Below, piece after piece: positions 47,692 through 59,687 of a DNA stretch of 64,000 bases. The DNA is from Halomonas faecis (GTDB taxonomy: Bacteria; Pseudomonadota; Gammaproteobacteria; Pseudomonadales; Halomonadaceae). The stretch is from positions 124,001-188,000 of the forward strand of contig NZ_JAACZO010000059.1 in the NCBI RefSeq assembly GCF_010993975.1, read 5' to 3'. A program made the translations under genes and the position numbers. Positions within the stretch are counted from its first letter, which is position 1. Each line of letters opens with the position of its first letter. A model generated the notes under the pieces. The model was not told the DNA's origin. It ran no database searches and saw nothing but the letters and a program-made list of their open reading frames with translations.

Positions 47692-49686
47692 TCAGGCGTC
47701 GAGCAGTTCGCGCGCCTGGCCCACCACGTTGTCGACGGTGAAGCCGAAGTGCTTGAACAGGTCGCCCGCCGGGGCCGATTCGCCGAAGGTGCGCATGCCG
47801 ATCACGCGGCCGTCGAGCCCCACGTACTTGCTCCAGTAGTCGGGATGGCCGGCCTCGATGGCGAGACGCTGGGTCACGGCCCTGGGCAGCACGCGTTCGC
47901 GATACTCGGCCTCCTGGCCGTCGAAGCGATAGGTCGAGGGCATGGAGACCACGCGCACGGCGCGGCCCTGTGCCTCGAGCTCGGCGGCGGCGTCCATGGC
48001 CAGGCCGACCTCGGAGCCGGTGGCGATGAGGATCAGCTCGGGCGTGCCGTCGCTGTCCTTGAGGATGTAGCCGCCGCGCTGAATCTCGGCGAGCTGCTGC
48101 TTGGTGCGCTCCTGGTGGGGCAGGTTCTGGCGTGACAGCACTAGCGCCGTGGGGCCAGCATTGCGCTTGAGTGCGGCATCCCAGGCTGCCGCCGTCTCCA
48201 CGGCATCGCAGGGGCGCCAGGTGGCCAGGTTGGGCGTGGTGCGCAGGTTGGTCAACTGCTCCACCGGCTGGTGGGTGGGGCCGTCCTCGCCCAGGCCGAT
48301 GGAGTCGTGGGTGAACACGTAGATCGCCCGCTTGCCCATCAGCGCCGCCATGCGCAGCGAGTTGCGCATGTACTCCATGAAGATCAGGAAGGTCGCGCCA
48401 TAGGGAATGAAGCCGCCGTGCAGCACGATGCCGTTGACGATGGCGCCCATGCCGAACTCGCGCACCCCGTAGTGCAGGTAGTTGCCGTCGGGGGTGTCGG
48501 GAGTGATGGCCTTGGCACCGTCCCAGAAGGTGAGGTTGGAGGGCGCCAGATCGGCACTGCCGCCGAGCAGCTCGGGCAGCTGCGGGCCGAGCTCGTTGAG
48601 GCAGGCCAGCGACGCCTTGCGCGAGGGAATGGACTCCGCCCGCTCCTGGGCACGCTGGATCTGGGCCTCGCTGGTCAGCTCGGTGGGCAGCTTGCACTGC
48701 ACGCGGCGCTGGAATTCGCGGGCCAGCTCCGGGAACGCTTCCTGGTAGCGGGCAAAGCGCGCCTGCCAGTCATCCTGGCGCGCCTGACCCGCCTCGCGGG
48801 CATCCCAGCCCTGATAGACCGGCTCCGGCACATGGAAGGGAGCGTGGGGCCAGTCGAGCTGCTTGCGTGCCGCGGCGACCTCGTCCTCCCCCAGGGCGGC
48901 GCCATGGCACTCTTCCTTGCCCTGCTTGTTGGGCGCGCCGAAACCGATGATGGTCTGGCAGATGATCAAGCTCGGTTTGTCGTCGTGGCTCTTGGCCAGC
49001 TCGATGGCGGCCTGAACCTCCTCGGGCTGGTGGCCGTCGACCTTGGGTACCACGTGCCAGCCATAGGCCTCGAAGCGCTTGGCGGTGTCGTCGGTGAACC
49101 AGCCCTTCACCTCGCCGTCGATGGAAATGCCGTTGTCGTCGTAGAAGGCGACCAGCTTGCCGAGCTGCTGGGTACCGGCCAGCGAGCCGACCTCGTGGGA
49201 GATGCCCTCCATCAGGCAGCCGTCGCCGACGAAGCAGTAGGTGTGATGGTCGACGATGGTGTGGCCGGGGCGGTTGAACTGGGCGGCGAGCGTCTTCTCG
49301 GCCAGCGCCATGCCCACGGCATTGGCCAGCCCCTGACCGAGCGGGCCAGTGGTGGTCTCGACGCCCGGCGCGTAGCCGTACTCGGGGTGGCCGGCGGTCT
49401 TGGCGTGCAGCTGGCGGAAGTTCTGCAGCTCTTCCAGGCTCAGCTCGTAGCCGGTCAGGTGCAGCAGGGAATAGAGCAGCATGGAGCCGTGGCCGTTGGA
49501 GAGCACGAAACGATCCCGGTCGGGCCACTGGGGATCGTTGGGGTTGTGCTTCAGATGGTCGTTCCACAGCACCTCGGCAATGTCGGCCATACCCATGGGG
49601 GCACCGGGGTGGCCGGACTTGGCCTTCTGGACGGCATCCATTGATAGGGCACGAATGGCGTTGGCCAGTTCGAATCGAGACGGCAT
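47692..49686 (-). CDS. tktA: Transketolase, copy 2 (next to metK)
   Basis: 664 residues. Same motifs as copy 1 ([60 protein letters not shown]). ATG 49686 gives the canonical [11 protein letters not shown] start; the long extension to 49980 is not supported. It is divergent from metK, as in Pseudomonas-type genomes, so this copy probably occupies the ancestral tkt site. Its 3' 369 bases differ from copy 1 at a single position, while the middle is only moderately similar. Confidence 0.97.
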   Translation of the reverse strand: MPSRFELANAIRALSMDAVQKAKSGHPGAPMGMADIAEVLWNDHLKHNPNDPQWPDRDRFVLSNGHGSMLLYSLLHLTGYELSLEELQNFRQLHAKTAGHPEYGYAPGVETTTGPLGQGLANAVGMALAEKTLAAQFNRPGHTIVDHHTYCFVGDGCLMEGISHEVGSLAGTQQLGKLVAFYDDNGISIDGEVKGWFTDDTAKRFEAYGWHVVPKVDGHQPEEVQAAIELAKSHDDKPSLIICQTIIGFGAPNKQGKEECHGAALGEDEVAAARKQLDWPHAPFHVPEPVYQGWDAREAGQARQDDWQARFARYQEAFPELAREFQRRVQCKLPTELTSEAQIQRAQERAESIPSRKASLACLNELGPQLPELLGGSADLAPSNLTFWDGAKAITPDTPDGNYLHYGVREFGMGAIVNGIVLHGGFIPYGATFLIFMEYMRNSLRMAALMGKRAIYVFTHDSIGLGEDGPTHQPVEQLTNLRTTPNLATWRPCDAVETAAAWDAALKRNAGPTALVLSRQNLPHQERTKQQLAEIQRGGYILKDSDGTPELILIATGSEVGLAMDAAAELEAQGRAVRVVSMPSTYRFDGQEAEYRERVLPRAVTQRLAIEAGHPDYWSKYVGLDGRVIGMRTFGESAPAGDLFKHFGFTVDNVVGQARELLDA

Positions 49687-49994
49687 GGGGTTGAGCTCCT
49701 CGCCTGCGGCAGAATGGGGCAGCGTTCCGACGGCGCCGCGGGTGGGGCGGCCGGGCGTTGCCTTCTGGCTGGGGAGGCCGCAGGTAGTGCGGCCAGAATC
49801 GGTCGCTATTGTCGCCGACTTGATGGCCGGCATCAAATGACGGATGTCAGGGTGCCGACCAGCGTGTAAACTCGGGTTCTCGAACCGGTCGCTGGCGTAT
49901 CCGGCCCGTATCGGGCCTACCCGCGCCGGCAGGCCGCGTGGCCAGCCGGGCTGCGCTTGAGCACCTTGCCGTACCACCAAGGGTCGAGGACGCC
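49687..49994. other. Divergent tkt/metK intergenic region
   Basis: 308 bases between divergent starts. No gene or known riboswitch was recognised; in particular no SAM riboswitch landmarks are visible before metK. It must carry the promoters of both genes. Confidence 0.6.
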
Positions 49995-51215
49995 ATGAGC
50001 GAATACTCCCTGTTTACCTCCGAGTCCGTGTCCGAGGGGCACCCCGATAAGATCGCCGATCAAATATCCGATGCGGTGCTGGATGCCATCATCGCTCGCG
50101 ACAAGCAGGCTCGCGTAGCCTGCGAGACGCTGGTCAAGACCGGCGTGGCCATCGTGGCGGGCGAGATCAGCACCACCGCCTGGGTCGATCTCGAGGCGCT
50201 GGTGCGCGAAGTCATCACGCGCATTGGCTATACCTCCTCGGAAGTGGGCTTCGACGGCGAGACCTGCGGCGTACTCAACCTGATCGGCAAGCAGAGCGTG
50301 GACATCGCCCAAGGGGTCGATCGCACCAAGCCAGATGACCAGGGCGCCGGCGACCAGGGGTTGATGTTCGGCTATGCCACCAACGAGACCGACTCCTACA
50401 TGCCGGCGCCGGTGCACTACGCCCACCGTCTGGTGGAGCGCCAGGCCGAGCTGCGCCGCCATGGCCTGTTGCCCTGGCTGCGTCCCGATGCCAAGAGTCA
50501 GGTCACTTTCCGTTATGACGCCGACGGTAAGCCCAGTGCTGTGGAAGCCGTGGTGCTGTCCACACAGCACGACCCGGGCATCGACCAGGAGGAGCTGCGC
50601 GAGATGGTGCGCCGCGAGATCATCGCAGAGGTGATTCCCGAGGCGTGGCTCTCAGCCGCGACCCGTTACCACATCAATCCCACCGGCAAGTTCGTGATCG
50701 GCGGCCCGGTGGGCGACTGCGGGCTGACCGGGCGCAAGATCATCGTCGATACCTATGGCGGCATGGCGCGCCACGGCGGCGGCGCCTTCTCCGGCAAGGA
50801 TCCCTCCAAGGTCGACCGCAGCGCCGCCTACGCCGGCCGCTACGTGGCCAAGAACATCGTCGCCGCCGGCCTGGCCGACAAGTGCGAGATTCAGGTCTCG
50901 TATGCCATCGGCGTGGCCGAGCCGACCTCGGTGGCGATCAACACCTTCGGTACCGGCAAGATCGACGATGCACGCATCATCGAGCTGGTCCGCGAGCATT
51001 TCGACCTGCGTCCCTACGCCATCACCCGCATGCTCGACCTGCTGCATCCCATGTATCAGCTCACCGCGGCCTACGGTCACTTCGGTCGCGAGCCCTTCGA
51101 GACCAGCTACACCTGGAAGGACGACCAGGGACAGGAACACACTGAGCGCTTTTTGGCCTTCCCCTGGGAGAAGACCGACCGGGCACATGCGCTGCGTCAG
51201 GCGGCCGGGCTCTAA
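49995..51215 (+). CDS. metK: S-adenosylmethionine synthetase
   Basis: 406 residues, length longer than E. coli MetK (384). [25 protein letters not shown] with ATP and metal residues, the [12 protein letters not shown] signature, and the [23 protein letters not shown] phosphate loop are all present. It makes SAM from methionine and ATP. ATG 49995 gives the family N-terminus; the 49938 start adds 19 unsupported residues. It is the first of the methyl-cycle genes metK, ahcY and metF in this region. Confidence 0.97.
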   Translation: MSEYSLFTSESVSEGHPDKIADQISDAVLDAIIARDKQARVACETLVKTGVAIVAGEISTTAWVDLEALVREVITRIGYTSSEVGFDGETCGVLNLIGKQSVDIAQGVDRTKPDDQGAGDQGLMFGYATNETDSYMPAPVHYAHRLVERQAELRRHGLLPWLRPDAKSQVTFRYDADGKPSAVEAVVLSTQHDPGIDQEELREMVRREIIAEVIPEAWLSAATRYHINPTGKFVIGGPVGDCGLTGRKIIVDTYGGMARHGGGAFSGKDPSKVDRSAAYAGRYVAKNIVAAGLADKCEIQVSYAIGVAEPTSVAINTFGTGKIDDARIIELVREHFDLRPYAITRMLDLLHPMYQLTAAYGHFGREPFETSYTWKDDQGQEHTERFLAFPWEKTDRAHALRQAAGL

Positions 51216-51241
51216 CGCTTCTTAATCCATCGCTTACATGA

Positions 51242-52987
<1,746 letters not shown>

Positions 52988-53065
52988 AGGTTGCCAGCGG
53001 TTGTTTGCCGCGTCCTCCCCTGCCTATAGTGGAAGGCATTGATCGATCCGTGGAGGAGGTAACGC

Positions 53066-54475
53066 ATGAACGAACCCGCCGTGTCCGCTCTGAATGCTCA
53101 GGATTACCGGGTCGCCGATATCGGCCTGGCCGACTGGGGACGCAGCGAGATCCGCATTGCCGAGACGGAAATGCCGGCGCTGATGACCATCCGTGACAAG
53201 TACCGTGCCCAGCAACCGCTGGCCGGGGCACGCATTGCCGGCTGCATCCACATGACCATCCAGACGGCGGTGCTGATCGAGACGCTGATCGATCTGGGAG
53301 CTTCGGTACGCTGGTCGTCGTGCAACATCTTTTCCACCCAGGATCATGCCGCTGCCGCGATTGCGGCAGCCGGCATCCCGGTGTTCGCCTGGAAGGGCGA
53401 GACGGAGGAGGAATTCTGGTGGTGCATCGAGCAGACCGTGGAGGGCCCCGGTGGCTGGACGCCCAACATGGTGCTCGACGATGGCGGCGACCTCACGGCG
53501 TTGCTCCATGAGCGGCGCCCCGAGCTGCTCGACGCCGTCCACGGCATCAGCGAGGAGACCACCACCGGCGTGCATCGCCTGCAGGAGATGCTGCGCGACG
53601 GCACGCTCAAGGTGCCGGCGATCAACGTCAACGATGCCGTGACCAAGTCGAAGAACGACAACAAGTACGGCTGCCGACACTCGCTCAACGATGCCATCAA
53701 GCGTGCCACCGACCACCTGCTGGCCGGCAAGCAGGCACTGGTGGTGGGCTATGGCGACGTGGGCAAGGGCTCGGCCGCCTCGTTGCGTCAGGAAGGCATG
53801 ATCGTCAAGGTGGCCGAGATCGACCCGCTGTGCGCCATGCAGGCGTGCATGGACGGCTTCGAGGTCGTCTCGCCTTACCGCGACGGCATCAACCGCGGTG
53901 CCGATAGCATCGACCGCGACCTGCTGGCACGCATCGACCTGGTGGTCACCGCCACCGGCAACATCGACGCCTGCGATGCCGCCATGCTCGAGGCGCTCAA
54001 GCCCGGTGCGGTGGTGTGCAACATCGGCCACTTCGACAGCGAGATCGACACCGCCCACATGCGCCGTCACTGGCACTGGGAGGAGATCAAGCCGCAGGTG
54101 CACAAGGTGCATCGTGACGGCACGCCGGGCGAATTCGATCCCGACAGCCGCGACTACCTCATCCTGCTTTCCGAGGGGCGCCTGGTTAACCTGGGTAACG
54201 CCACCGGCCACCCCTCGCGAGTGATGGACGGCTCCTTCGCCAACCAGGTGCTGGCTCAGATGCACCTCTTCGAGCGGTGTTTCGCCGAGCTGCCAGCTGA
54301 GCAGCGGCGCGAGGCGCTGGCAGTGACGGTGCTGCCCCGGCATCTCGACGAGGAGGTGGCACGCTACATGGTGGCTGGCTTCGGCGGGGTGATCACCCGC
54401 ATGACCGAAGCTCAGGCCGAGTATACCGGCGTGCCGGCCGACGGCCCCTTCAAGCCCGATAGCTACCGCTACTAG
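53066..54475 (+). CDS. ahcY: Adenosylhomocysteinase (S-adenosylhomocysteine hydrolase)
   Basis: 469 residues. It splits S-adenosylhomocysteine into adenosine and homocysteine. The NAD-binding [13 protein letters not shown] motif, [22 protein letters not shown] with active-site Lys and Asp, the [11 protein letters not shown] segment and the C-terminal KPDSYRY (lysine and tyrosine reaching the partner subunit's NAD) are clear. The ribosome site GGAGGAGG is excellent. No SAH riboswitch could be recognised in the 78-base leader. Confidence 0.97.
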   Translation: MNEPAVSALNAQDYRVADIGLADWGRSEIRIAETEMPALMTIRDKYRAQQPLAGARIAGCIHMTIQTAVLIETLIDLGASVRWSSCNIFSTQDHAAAAIAAAGIPVFAWKGETEEEFWWCIEQTVEGPGGWTPNMVLDDGGDLTALLHERRPELLDAVHGISEETTTGVHRLQEMLRDGTLKVPAINVNDAVTKSKNDNKYGCRHSLNDAIKRATDHLLAGKQALVVGYGDVGKGSAASLRQEGMIVKVAEIDPLCAMQACMDGFEVVSPYRDGINRGADSIDRDLLARIDLVVTATGNIDACDAAMLEALKPGAVVCNIGHFDSEIDTAHMRRHWHWEEIKPQVHKVHRDGTPGEFDPDSRDYLILLSEGRLVNLGNATGHPSRVMDGSFANQVLAQMHLFERCFAELPAEQRREALAVTVLPRHLDEEVARYMVAGFGGVITRMTEAQAEYTGVPADGPFKPDSYRY

Positions 54476-54930
54476 ACGAAGGCGAGAAAACGGCCGCTGA
54501 CCAGAATGGCCAGCCACAGTAGCAGCGACAGTGCTGCGGATAGCCGAAGTCGTCGGGGCGTGGCGCTGGCGATGCCCGGCCTCAGATTGAGGGCGAGCGC
54601 ATTGGCCAGCGCCAGGGCGATCAGCGATAGCTTGATTTGGAAAAGGGGCATGGCTGCGTAGTCGGCAGGATCGGCAAGGAACAGCAGGCAGCCGGCGCCC
54701 AGGGCGAGTAGTAGCCCGGTGGCGGCGATCGGTTGCAGCAGCCGGGCGGCTTGCGTCAGAGGTAGCCGGCGGCGCCAGCCCAGCAGGCGCAAGTCGAGGG
54801 CAGCGATGGCCCCCACCAGCAGGGCGATACCCAGTACGTGCAGGGCGTTGACGGCCGCGTAGCCCCAGCGCGATAGGCGCATCCACTCTGCCAGCGGCGT
54901 TGCGGCCAGCCAGTCCAGCAGCTCAGCCAT
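54472..54930 (-). CDS. Four-helix membrane protein, DUF6644-like
   Basis: 152 residues with about four membrane segments. The opening [33 protein letters not shown] is typical of the DUF6644/DUF2214-like group (a helix with a conserved histidine, which may bind haem, then LDLRLLG). Function unknown. Its gene overlaps the end of ahcY by four bases and lies 8 bases downstream of the DUF6152 gene, with which it forms a small operon. ATG 54930 is preferred to the upstream start at 55092. Confidence 0.7.
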   Translation of the reverse strand: MAELLDWLAATPLAEWMRLSRWGYAAVNALHVLGIALLVGAIAALDLRLLGWRRRLPLTQAARLLQPIAATGLLLALGAGCLLFLADPADYAAMPLFQIKLSLIALALANALALNLRPGIASATPRRLRLSAALSLLLWLAILVSGRFLAFV

Positions 54931-54938
54931 CGGCCGTT

Positions 54939-55292
54939 TCAGATGCGGTCGGAATAGAGCACGTAGTGGCGCTCGCCGATCCACAACTGCTCGGCTTTCA
55001 TCAGGCGCTCGCCGGAGCGTTCGCCGGAGACGCGGATCTCGACGCCTTCGGCCAGGTCGCCCTCCTCGAGGCCGGCACGGTCGTTGCGCCACGGCTGACC
55101 GACTTCCACCGTCCAGCTTTCGCCCTCGACGTCCAGGGTCAGCTCGCCGTGCGGGTTGCCCAGCCGCAGCGCAGCGATGGTGCCGGTGAGCTCGATGGTC
55201 TCGCCGCCGGTCCAGCCGTGATGCGCCGCCGCCGGGGCAAGGGGCAGTAGTGTGCCGAGCAGGAGTGTCAGCAGAAAGAGTCGCCGTCGCAT
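54939..55292 (-). CDS. Secreted DUF6152-type protein
   Basis: 117 residues. Signal peptide of about 23 residues ending AAA-HHGW. The mature N-terminal histidine pair AHHGW, the LTGTIAALRLGNPHGEL strand, and the RLMKAEQLWIGERHYVLYSDR end match the DUF6152 family, small periplasmic proteins with an exposed HH motif, often near haem- or copper-related membrane proteins. Function unknown; metal binding through the N-terminal histidines is plausible. Partner of the DUF6644-like gene downstream. Confidence 0.75.
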   Translation of the reverse strand: MRRRLFLLTLLLGTLLPLAPAAAHHGWTGGETIELTGTIAALRLGNPHGELTLDVEGESWTVEVGQPWRNDRAGLEEGDLAEGVEIRVSGERSGERLMKAEQLWIGERHYVLYSDRI

Positions 55293-55362
55293 GGCTTACG
55301 TCTCCCGGGGGATATTCTTTCAGGCTAGTTCGCCGACGCTAGGGTGCAAGACCCATGGGGGG

Positions 55363-56289
55363 TCAGCCTAGCCCGGCCAAGTGCGCCATGCCCGTGAGGT
55401 AGAGCGGAATCAACAGCGGCGCGGCCAGGGTGGTGATGAGTACCGCCAGGGCACCTTTCTCCGGGCGAATGCCCAGTTCCATGGCCACCACCACCACGTT
55501 GGCGGCCATGGGCACCACTCCCAGCAGCAGAATGACCATGGCCATGTCCGCCGACAGCAGCGGTTGCAGGCCGACCGCCACGGCGAGCGACAGCAGTGGC
55601 CAGAGGATGAAACGCACCGCCACGCAAGCCGCGATGAAACGGGCATCGAACTCGCGCAGCGAGACTCGCCCCAGCGTCATGCCGATGATCATCATGCCCA
55701 GCAAGGTGTAGGTGGCCGGAAAGGCCTCGAGCCCTTCCATGACCGGTGCCGGCATGTCGACGCCTAGCCCACTCACCAGGAGGGCGGCCAGGAACGCATA
55801 GATCAGCGGCAAGCGAAGGATCTTGACGAGGCTGTCACGTACCGAAAACTGGCCTCGGGCGCTCAGGTAGAAGCCTACCGTGAACTCGTAGAGCGTCACG
55901 CCGAGAATGCAGAACAGATAGAGCGTCACACCCTCCGGTGGCAGCAGGACCATGGCCACCGGCAGGCCGAAGTAGCCAGTGTTGCCGGTGCCGGCGGAAA
56001 ACGCCAGCAGGGCGCTCTCCATCGACGGAAGCAGGCCGCGGGCTAGCCGGTTCACCAGCAGAGCGAGCAGGCTGGCGGTGGCGAACAACGCGGTGGTGAG
56101 CAGCAGATAGTCGGGAGTGGGGCCTCCCAGGATCAGCCCGCGAAAGAAAGTCAGCGGTGCGATCAGGTAGATCAGCAGGGTGGCGATGGGGCGTGGGTCC
56201 ACTGCCAGGCGGCGAGCTGCCAGCCAGCCCAGGGCCACGAAGACCAGCAGCGTCCATAGCGGGCCCATCAAGGTCGCAGGATCGATCAT
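55363..56289 (-). CDS. AEC-family transporter
   Basis: 308 residues, ten membrane helices in two five-helix halves, of the auxin efflux carrier (AEC) family. Segments LIYLIAPLTFFRGLILG, AGTGNTGYFGLPVAMVLL and MAANVVVVAMELGI (crossover helix) are characteristic. Bacterial members export or import small carboxylates or other metabolites; the substrate cannot be read here. ATG 56289 gives the family start; the ribosome site is weak. It stands between the DUF pair and metF. Confidence 0.85.
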   Translation of the reverse strand: MIDPATLMGPLWTLLVFVALGWLAARRLAVDPRPIATLLIYLIAPLTFFRGLILGGPTPDYLLLTTALFATASLLALLVNRLARGLLPSMESALLAFSAGTGNTGYFGLPVAMVLLPPEGVTLYLFCILGVTLYEFTVGFYLSARGQFSVRDSLVKILRLPLIYAFLAALLVSGLGVDMPAPVMEGLEAFPATYTLLGMMIIGMTLGRVSLREFDARFIAACVAVRFILWPLLSLAVAVGLQPLLSADMAMVILLLGVVPMAANVVVVAMELGIRPEKGALAVLITTLAAPLLIPLYLTGMAHLAGLG

Positions 56290-56455
56290 CGGATACCGTT
56301 CATCCTTGTCAAAACCGCCATCATGCCTGTCGATGGGTCGGCTGTCAGGCACCATCATGAACGGCATCGATAGTGCGCTGCGGAACTTTCATTGGCCGTG
56401 CGGGCCGGGCCTGGGCAGAATGGCGTCAACGATGAAAGGGACATGAGGTGAATCG

Positions 56456-57298
56456 ATGAGTACGCAGGCACACCCGTTGGGGATCAGCTTCGAGTTCTTT
56501 CCCCCGGGCACCGAGGCGGGGCGCGACAAGCTGATACGGGCACGCGATGCTCTGGCTGAGCGCTGTCCGCGTTTCTTCTCGGTGACCTATGGTGCAGGGG
56601 GTTCCACCCAGGCGCGCACTCGCCAGGTGGTACGCCAGGTGCGCGAAGCGGGGATCACCACAGCGCCGCATCTGTCGTGCATCGGCAGTGAAAAGGCCCA
56701 GTTGCGTGATCTGCTGCAGCAATACCGTGAAGAAGGCATCGACAGCCTGGTGGCGCTGCGTGGCGACCTGCCTTCCGGGATGGGCGGTGTCGGCGAGTTG
56801 CGCTACGCCAACGAACTGGTCGAGTTCATCCGTGCCGAAACCGGCGACCACTTCGAGATCGCCGTGGCCGCCTACCCGGAGTCGCATCCCCAGGCGCCGA
56901 GTTTCGAGCGGGATCTCGAGAACTTCGCACGCAAGATGCACGCAGGTGCGAATCTCGCCATCACCCAATACTTCTTCACCGCCGAGGCCTACTTCCACTT
57001 CGTCGAGCGGGCTCGTGCCCTGGGCGTGGAAGCCCCCATCGTGCCGGGCATCATGCCCATCACCAACTACACCAAGCTGGCGCGTTTCTCCGATGCCTGC
57101 GGCGCCGAGATCCCGCGCTGGATCCGCAAGCAGCTCGAGGCCTATGGCGATGACAGCGAGGCGATCGCCGCCTTCGGCGAGGAGGTGGTATCGCGTCTCT
57201 GCCAGCGGCTGCTCGATGGCGGGGCGCCGGGACTGCACTTCTATACGTTGAATCAGGCCGAACCGACGCTGGCGATCCTCGATAACATCACCGTCTGA
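56456..57298 (+). CDS. metF: 5,10-methylenetetrahydrofolate reductase
   Basis: 280 residues. FAD enzyme that makes 5-methyltetrahydrofolate for methionine synthesis. GISFEFFPPGTEAG with the catalytic glutamate, FSVTYGAGGSTQART, TAPHLSCIGS, LVALRGDLP, the FAVAAYPESHPQAP-like segment (EIAVAAYPESHPQ), and the QYFF and GIMPI motifs are present. GAGGTGAA precedes the ATG. It completes the methyl cycle with metK and ahcY. Confidence 0.96.
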   Translation: MSTQAHPLGISFEFFPPGTEAGRDKLIRARDALAERCPRFFSVTYGAGGSTQARTRQVVRQVREAGITTAPHLSCIGSEKAQLRDLLQQYREEGIDSLVALRGDLPSGMGGVGELRYANELVEFIRAETGDHFEIAVAAYPESHPQAPSFERDLENFARKMHAGANLAITQYFFTAEAYFHFVERARALGVEAPIVPGIMPITNYTKLARFSDACGAEIPRWIRKQLEAYGDDSEAIAAFGEEVVSRLCQRLLDGGAPGLHFYTLNQAEPTLAILDNITV

Positions 57299-57343
57299 CT
57301 CCGCCGCGAAGAGCGTCGCATAGCGTCGTCACCCACAACGAGA

Positions 57344-57369
57344 AAGGGCCCCGCCATGGCGGGGCCCTT
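57344..57369. terminator. Bidirectional terminator between metF and the TAXI-TRAP operon
   Basis: AAGGGCCCCGCC directly adjoins GGCGGGGCCCTT around a central AT: a perfect 26-base palindrome 45 bases after the metF stop and 28 bases after the stop of the convergent TRAP permease gene. Confidence 0.85.
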
Positions 57370-57397
57370 GTGCTGATGGGATGACCCAACGGTGCGT

Positions 57398-59593
57398 TCA
57401 GCCCGAAGAGGCAGCTGGCTGGGCACCGCCGCCGTGGCGGCCGCGCTGCAGCAGGAACAGCAGCCCGCCGATCGCCAGGCCGGCGATGTCGGTGTAGATG
57501 CCGCCGTAGATCATGCACAGGGCGCCGACCAGCATCAGCACGCGCATCCACGCCTTCACCGGCCCGAAGAACCAGGCCTGCACGGCGGAGGCGAGCAGGA
57601 TGATGCCCAGCGTGGCGGTAACGCCGACGCGCAGGATTTGCATCCAGGATCCTTCCAGCAGCATGGCCGGGCTGTAGAAGAACATGAAGGGCACGATGAA
57701 GGCGGCCAGGCCCACCTTGAAGGAGGCGACCGAGGTGCCCATGGCGTTGTCGCCGGAGATGCCTGCGGCGGCGTAGGAGGCCAGCGCCACCGGCGGCGTG
57801 ATCGCCGAAACCACCGCGAAGTAGAACACGAAGAAGTGCGCCACCAGTGGCTGAATGCCGATGTTGATCAGGCCGGGTGCCACCACTGAGGCGGCCACGG
57901 CATAGGCGGCCGTGGTGGGCATGCCCATTCCCAGCAGGATAGAGATGCACATGGCAAAGAATAGCGCCAGCAGCTGGCTGACGCCGGCCAGGCCCAGCAG
58001 CAGCGACGAGAAGCGTGCGCCGACGCCGGTCAACGAGATGACGCCGACGATCAGTCCGGCACAGGCGCATACGGCGATGATCTGAATCGACATGGTGCCG
58101 GCCAGCTGCAGGGCACGCAGGATAGAGCGGATGCCCATCTTGTGAGGCGAGATCCAGCTCACCACGGCGGCAGAGGCGGTGGCCAGGGTGCCGGCGCGGA
58201 TCACCGAGTAGCCCATGAAGAGCGCGGCGATCAGGATGATGATCGGGGCAAACAGATACACCTGCTTGGCCAGCTTGGAGAAGAGCGGAATCTCCTCCTT
58301 GCGCATGCCGCGCATGCCTTTGCGGGCCGCTTCCAGGTCGACCATGAAATAGATCGACACGAAGTAGAGGATGGCCGGGATCAATGCCGCTACGGCGATC
58401 TCGGTATAGGGGATGCCGGTGATTTCGGCCATGATGAAGGCCCCGGCGCCCATGATTGGCGGCATGATCTGTCCGCCGGTGGAGGCGGCGGCCTCGATGG
58501 CACCGGCGCTGCGGCCGGGATAGCCCACCTTCTTCATCAGCGGGATGGTCAGCGAGCCGGTGGAGACGACGTTGCCGGCACTGGTGCCGTTGATCATGCC
58601 CATCAGGCCGGAGGCGAAGATCGCCACCTTGGCGGGGCCGCCACGCGCGCGGCCAGCGGCGGCGAAAGCGAAGTTGACGAAGTAGTCGCCGACCTTGGAG
58701 GCCTGCAGGAAGGCCGCGAAGATGATGAACAGGATGATGTAGGTGGACGACACGGCGGTGGTCGGCCCGAGAATGCCGGCATCGGTGTAGACCTGGCTGA
58801 AGAAGCGACCCACCGAGAGCCCAGGGTAGCCGAGAAAACCGGGGAGGTAGGGGCCGGCGAAGACGTAGAGCAGGAACACGACCGAGATGACCACCAGAGC
58901 GAGACCGGCAACGCGACGCGTCAGCTCAAGGATCAGCAACGACCCGGCGATGGCGGCGTAGGAGATGCCCATGGGTGCGAACGAGGTGCCGGTCGAGGCG
59001 CGCAGCGGCGTGTTGAAGATCACCAGCAAATAGCCGGCCACGGCGGCGGTACATGCCATCAGCACCAGGTCGGGCGGCGACAGCTTCTGGCGCACCTGGC
59101 GATAGCCCCAGGAGAGCATGATGGCGGCCGAGGTGGCCAGGATCAGCGGGTAGCCGTAGTGCCAGGCCTCGACGTGAGGGGCGATGCGCATGGCGCCGCC
59201 GGCGATGTCGCGCTGCATCAGGAAGACCTGCACGAGTGCGTACAGGGCAGGCAGCAGCAGAGCATAGCTGACCCAGGTCAGCCATGGGGAAGCGGGGCCT
59301 CGGCTGTCGTCGGCGAAACGCGTGCCGGCGTAGAGGCCGTAGCCGAGGATCAACGCACCGGCGATGTGGACGATACGAAATGACCAGGTTTCCATCGGGT
59401 AGACGTTCAGCGACACCAGGTGGAAAGCGGAGTAGACGATGGCCAGGACGGCGAACAGGATCAGCTGCCACCCCTTGTAGAGGCGTCGGTTGGACTCGAC
59501 AACCTCCTCGTCGACGCCCTCGACGACGTGGTCGGGGCCGTTGTCGCGGGCCTCGTTGTCACGCTCGGGATGGGTGTCGGGTGTATGACTCAT
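57398..59593 (-). CDS. TRAP transporter fused permease (DctQM), TAXI type
   Basis: 731 residues with about 17-19 membrane helices: an N-terminal four-helix DctQ-like part fused to a DctM-like part, followed by extra C-terminal helices. Segments GLMGMINGTSAGNVVSTGSLTIPLMKK-like (SAGNVVSTGSLTIPLMKK), AASTGGQIMPPIMGAGAF and GMGMPTTAAYAVAASV are typical of the TAXI-associated permeases. ATG 59593 is chosen. The cytoplasmic N-terminus (about 35 residues) is very acidic. It works with the binding protein encoded 94 bases upstream. Confidence 0.9.
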   Translation of the reverse strand: MSHTPDTHPERDNEARDNGPDHVVEGVDEEVVESNRRLYKGWQLILFAVLAIVYSAFHLVSLNVYPMETWSFRIVHIAGALILGYGLYAGTRFADDSRGPASPWLTWVSYALLLPALYALVQVFLMQRDIAGGAMRIAPHVEAWHYGYPLILATSAAIMLSWGYRQVRQKLSPPDLVLMACTAAVAGYLLVIFNTPLRASTGTSFAPMGISYAAIAGSLLILELTRRVAGLALVVISVVFLLYVFAGPYLPGFLGYPGLSVGRFFSQVYTDAGILGPTTAVSSTYIILFIIFAAFLQASKVGDYFVNFAFAAAGRARGGPAKVAIFASGLMGMINGTSAGNVVSTGSLTIPLMKKVGYPGRSAGAIEAAASTGGQIMPPIMGAGAFIMAEITGIPYTEIAVAALIPAILYFVSIYFMVDLEAARKGMRGMRKEEIPLFSKLAKQVYLFAPIIILIAALFMGYSVIRAGTLATASAAVVSWISPHKMGIRSILRALQLAGTMSIQIIAVCACAGLIVGVISLTGVGARFSSLLLGLAGVSQLLALFFAMCISILLGMGMPTTAAYAVAASVVAPGLINIGIQPLVAHFFVFYFAVVSAITPPVALASYAAAGISGDNAMGTSVASFKVGLAAFIVPFMFFYSPAMLLEGSWMQILRVGVTATLGIILLASAVQAWFFGPVKAWMRVLMLVGALCMIYGGIYTDIAGLAIGGLLFLLQRGRHGGGAQPAASSG

Positions 59594-59687
59594 GGGTAGG
59601 TCACCCTCGGGTGTGGGACGGTGGAATGCCAATCATGCCCCGGCCGTGGGCCGGCGCGGGGCATGACACATGGGAGCGAGGCTTGCC

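Noticed and set aside
49687..49994. Possible SAM riboswitch before metK
   Set aside because: No recognisable SAM-I or SAM-II landmarks in this intergenic region.
52988..53065. Possible SAH riboswitch before ahcY
   Set aside because: The 78-base leader lacks the conserved SAH-riboswitch core as I know it; only a strong ribosome site is seen.
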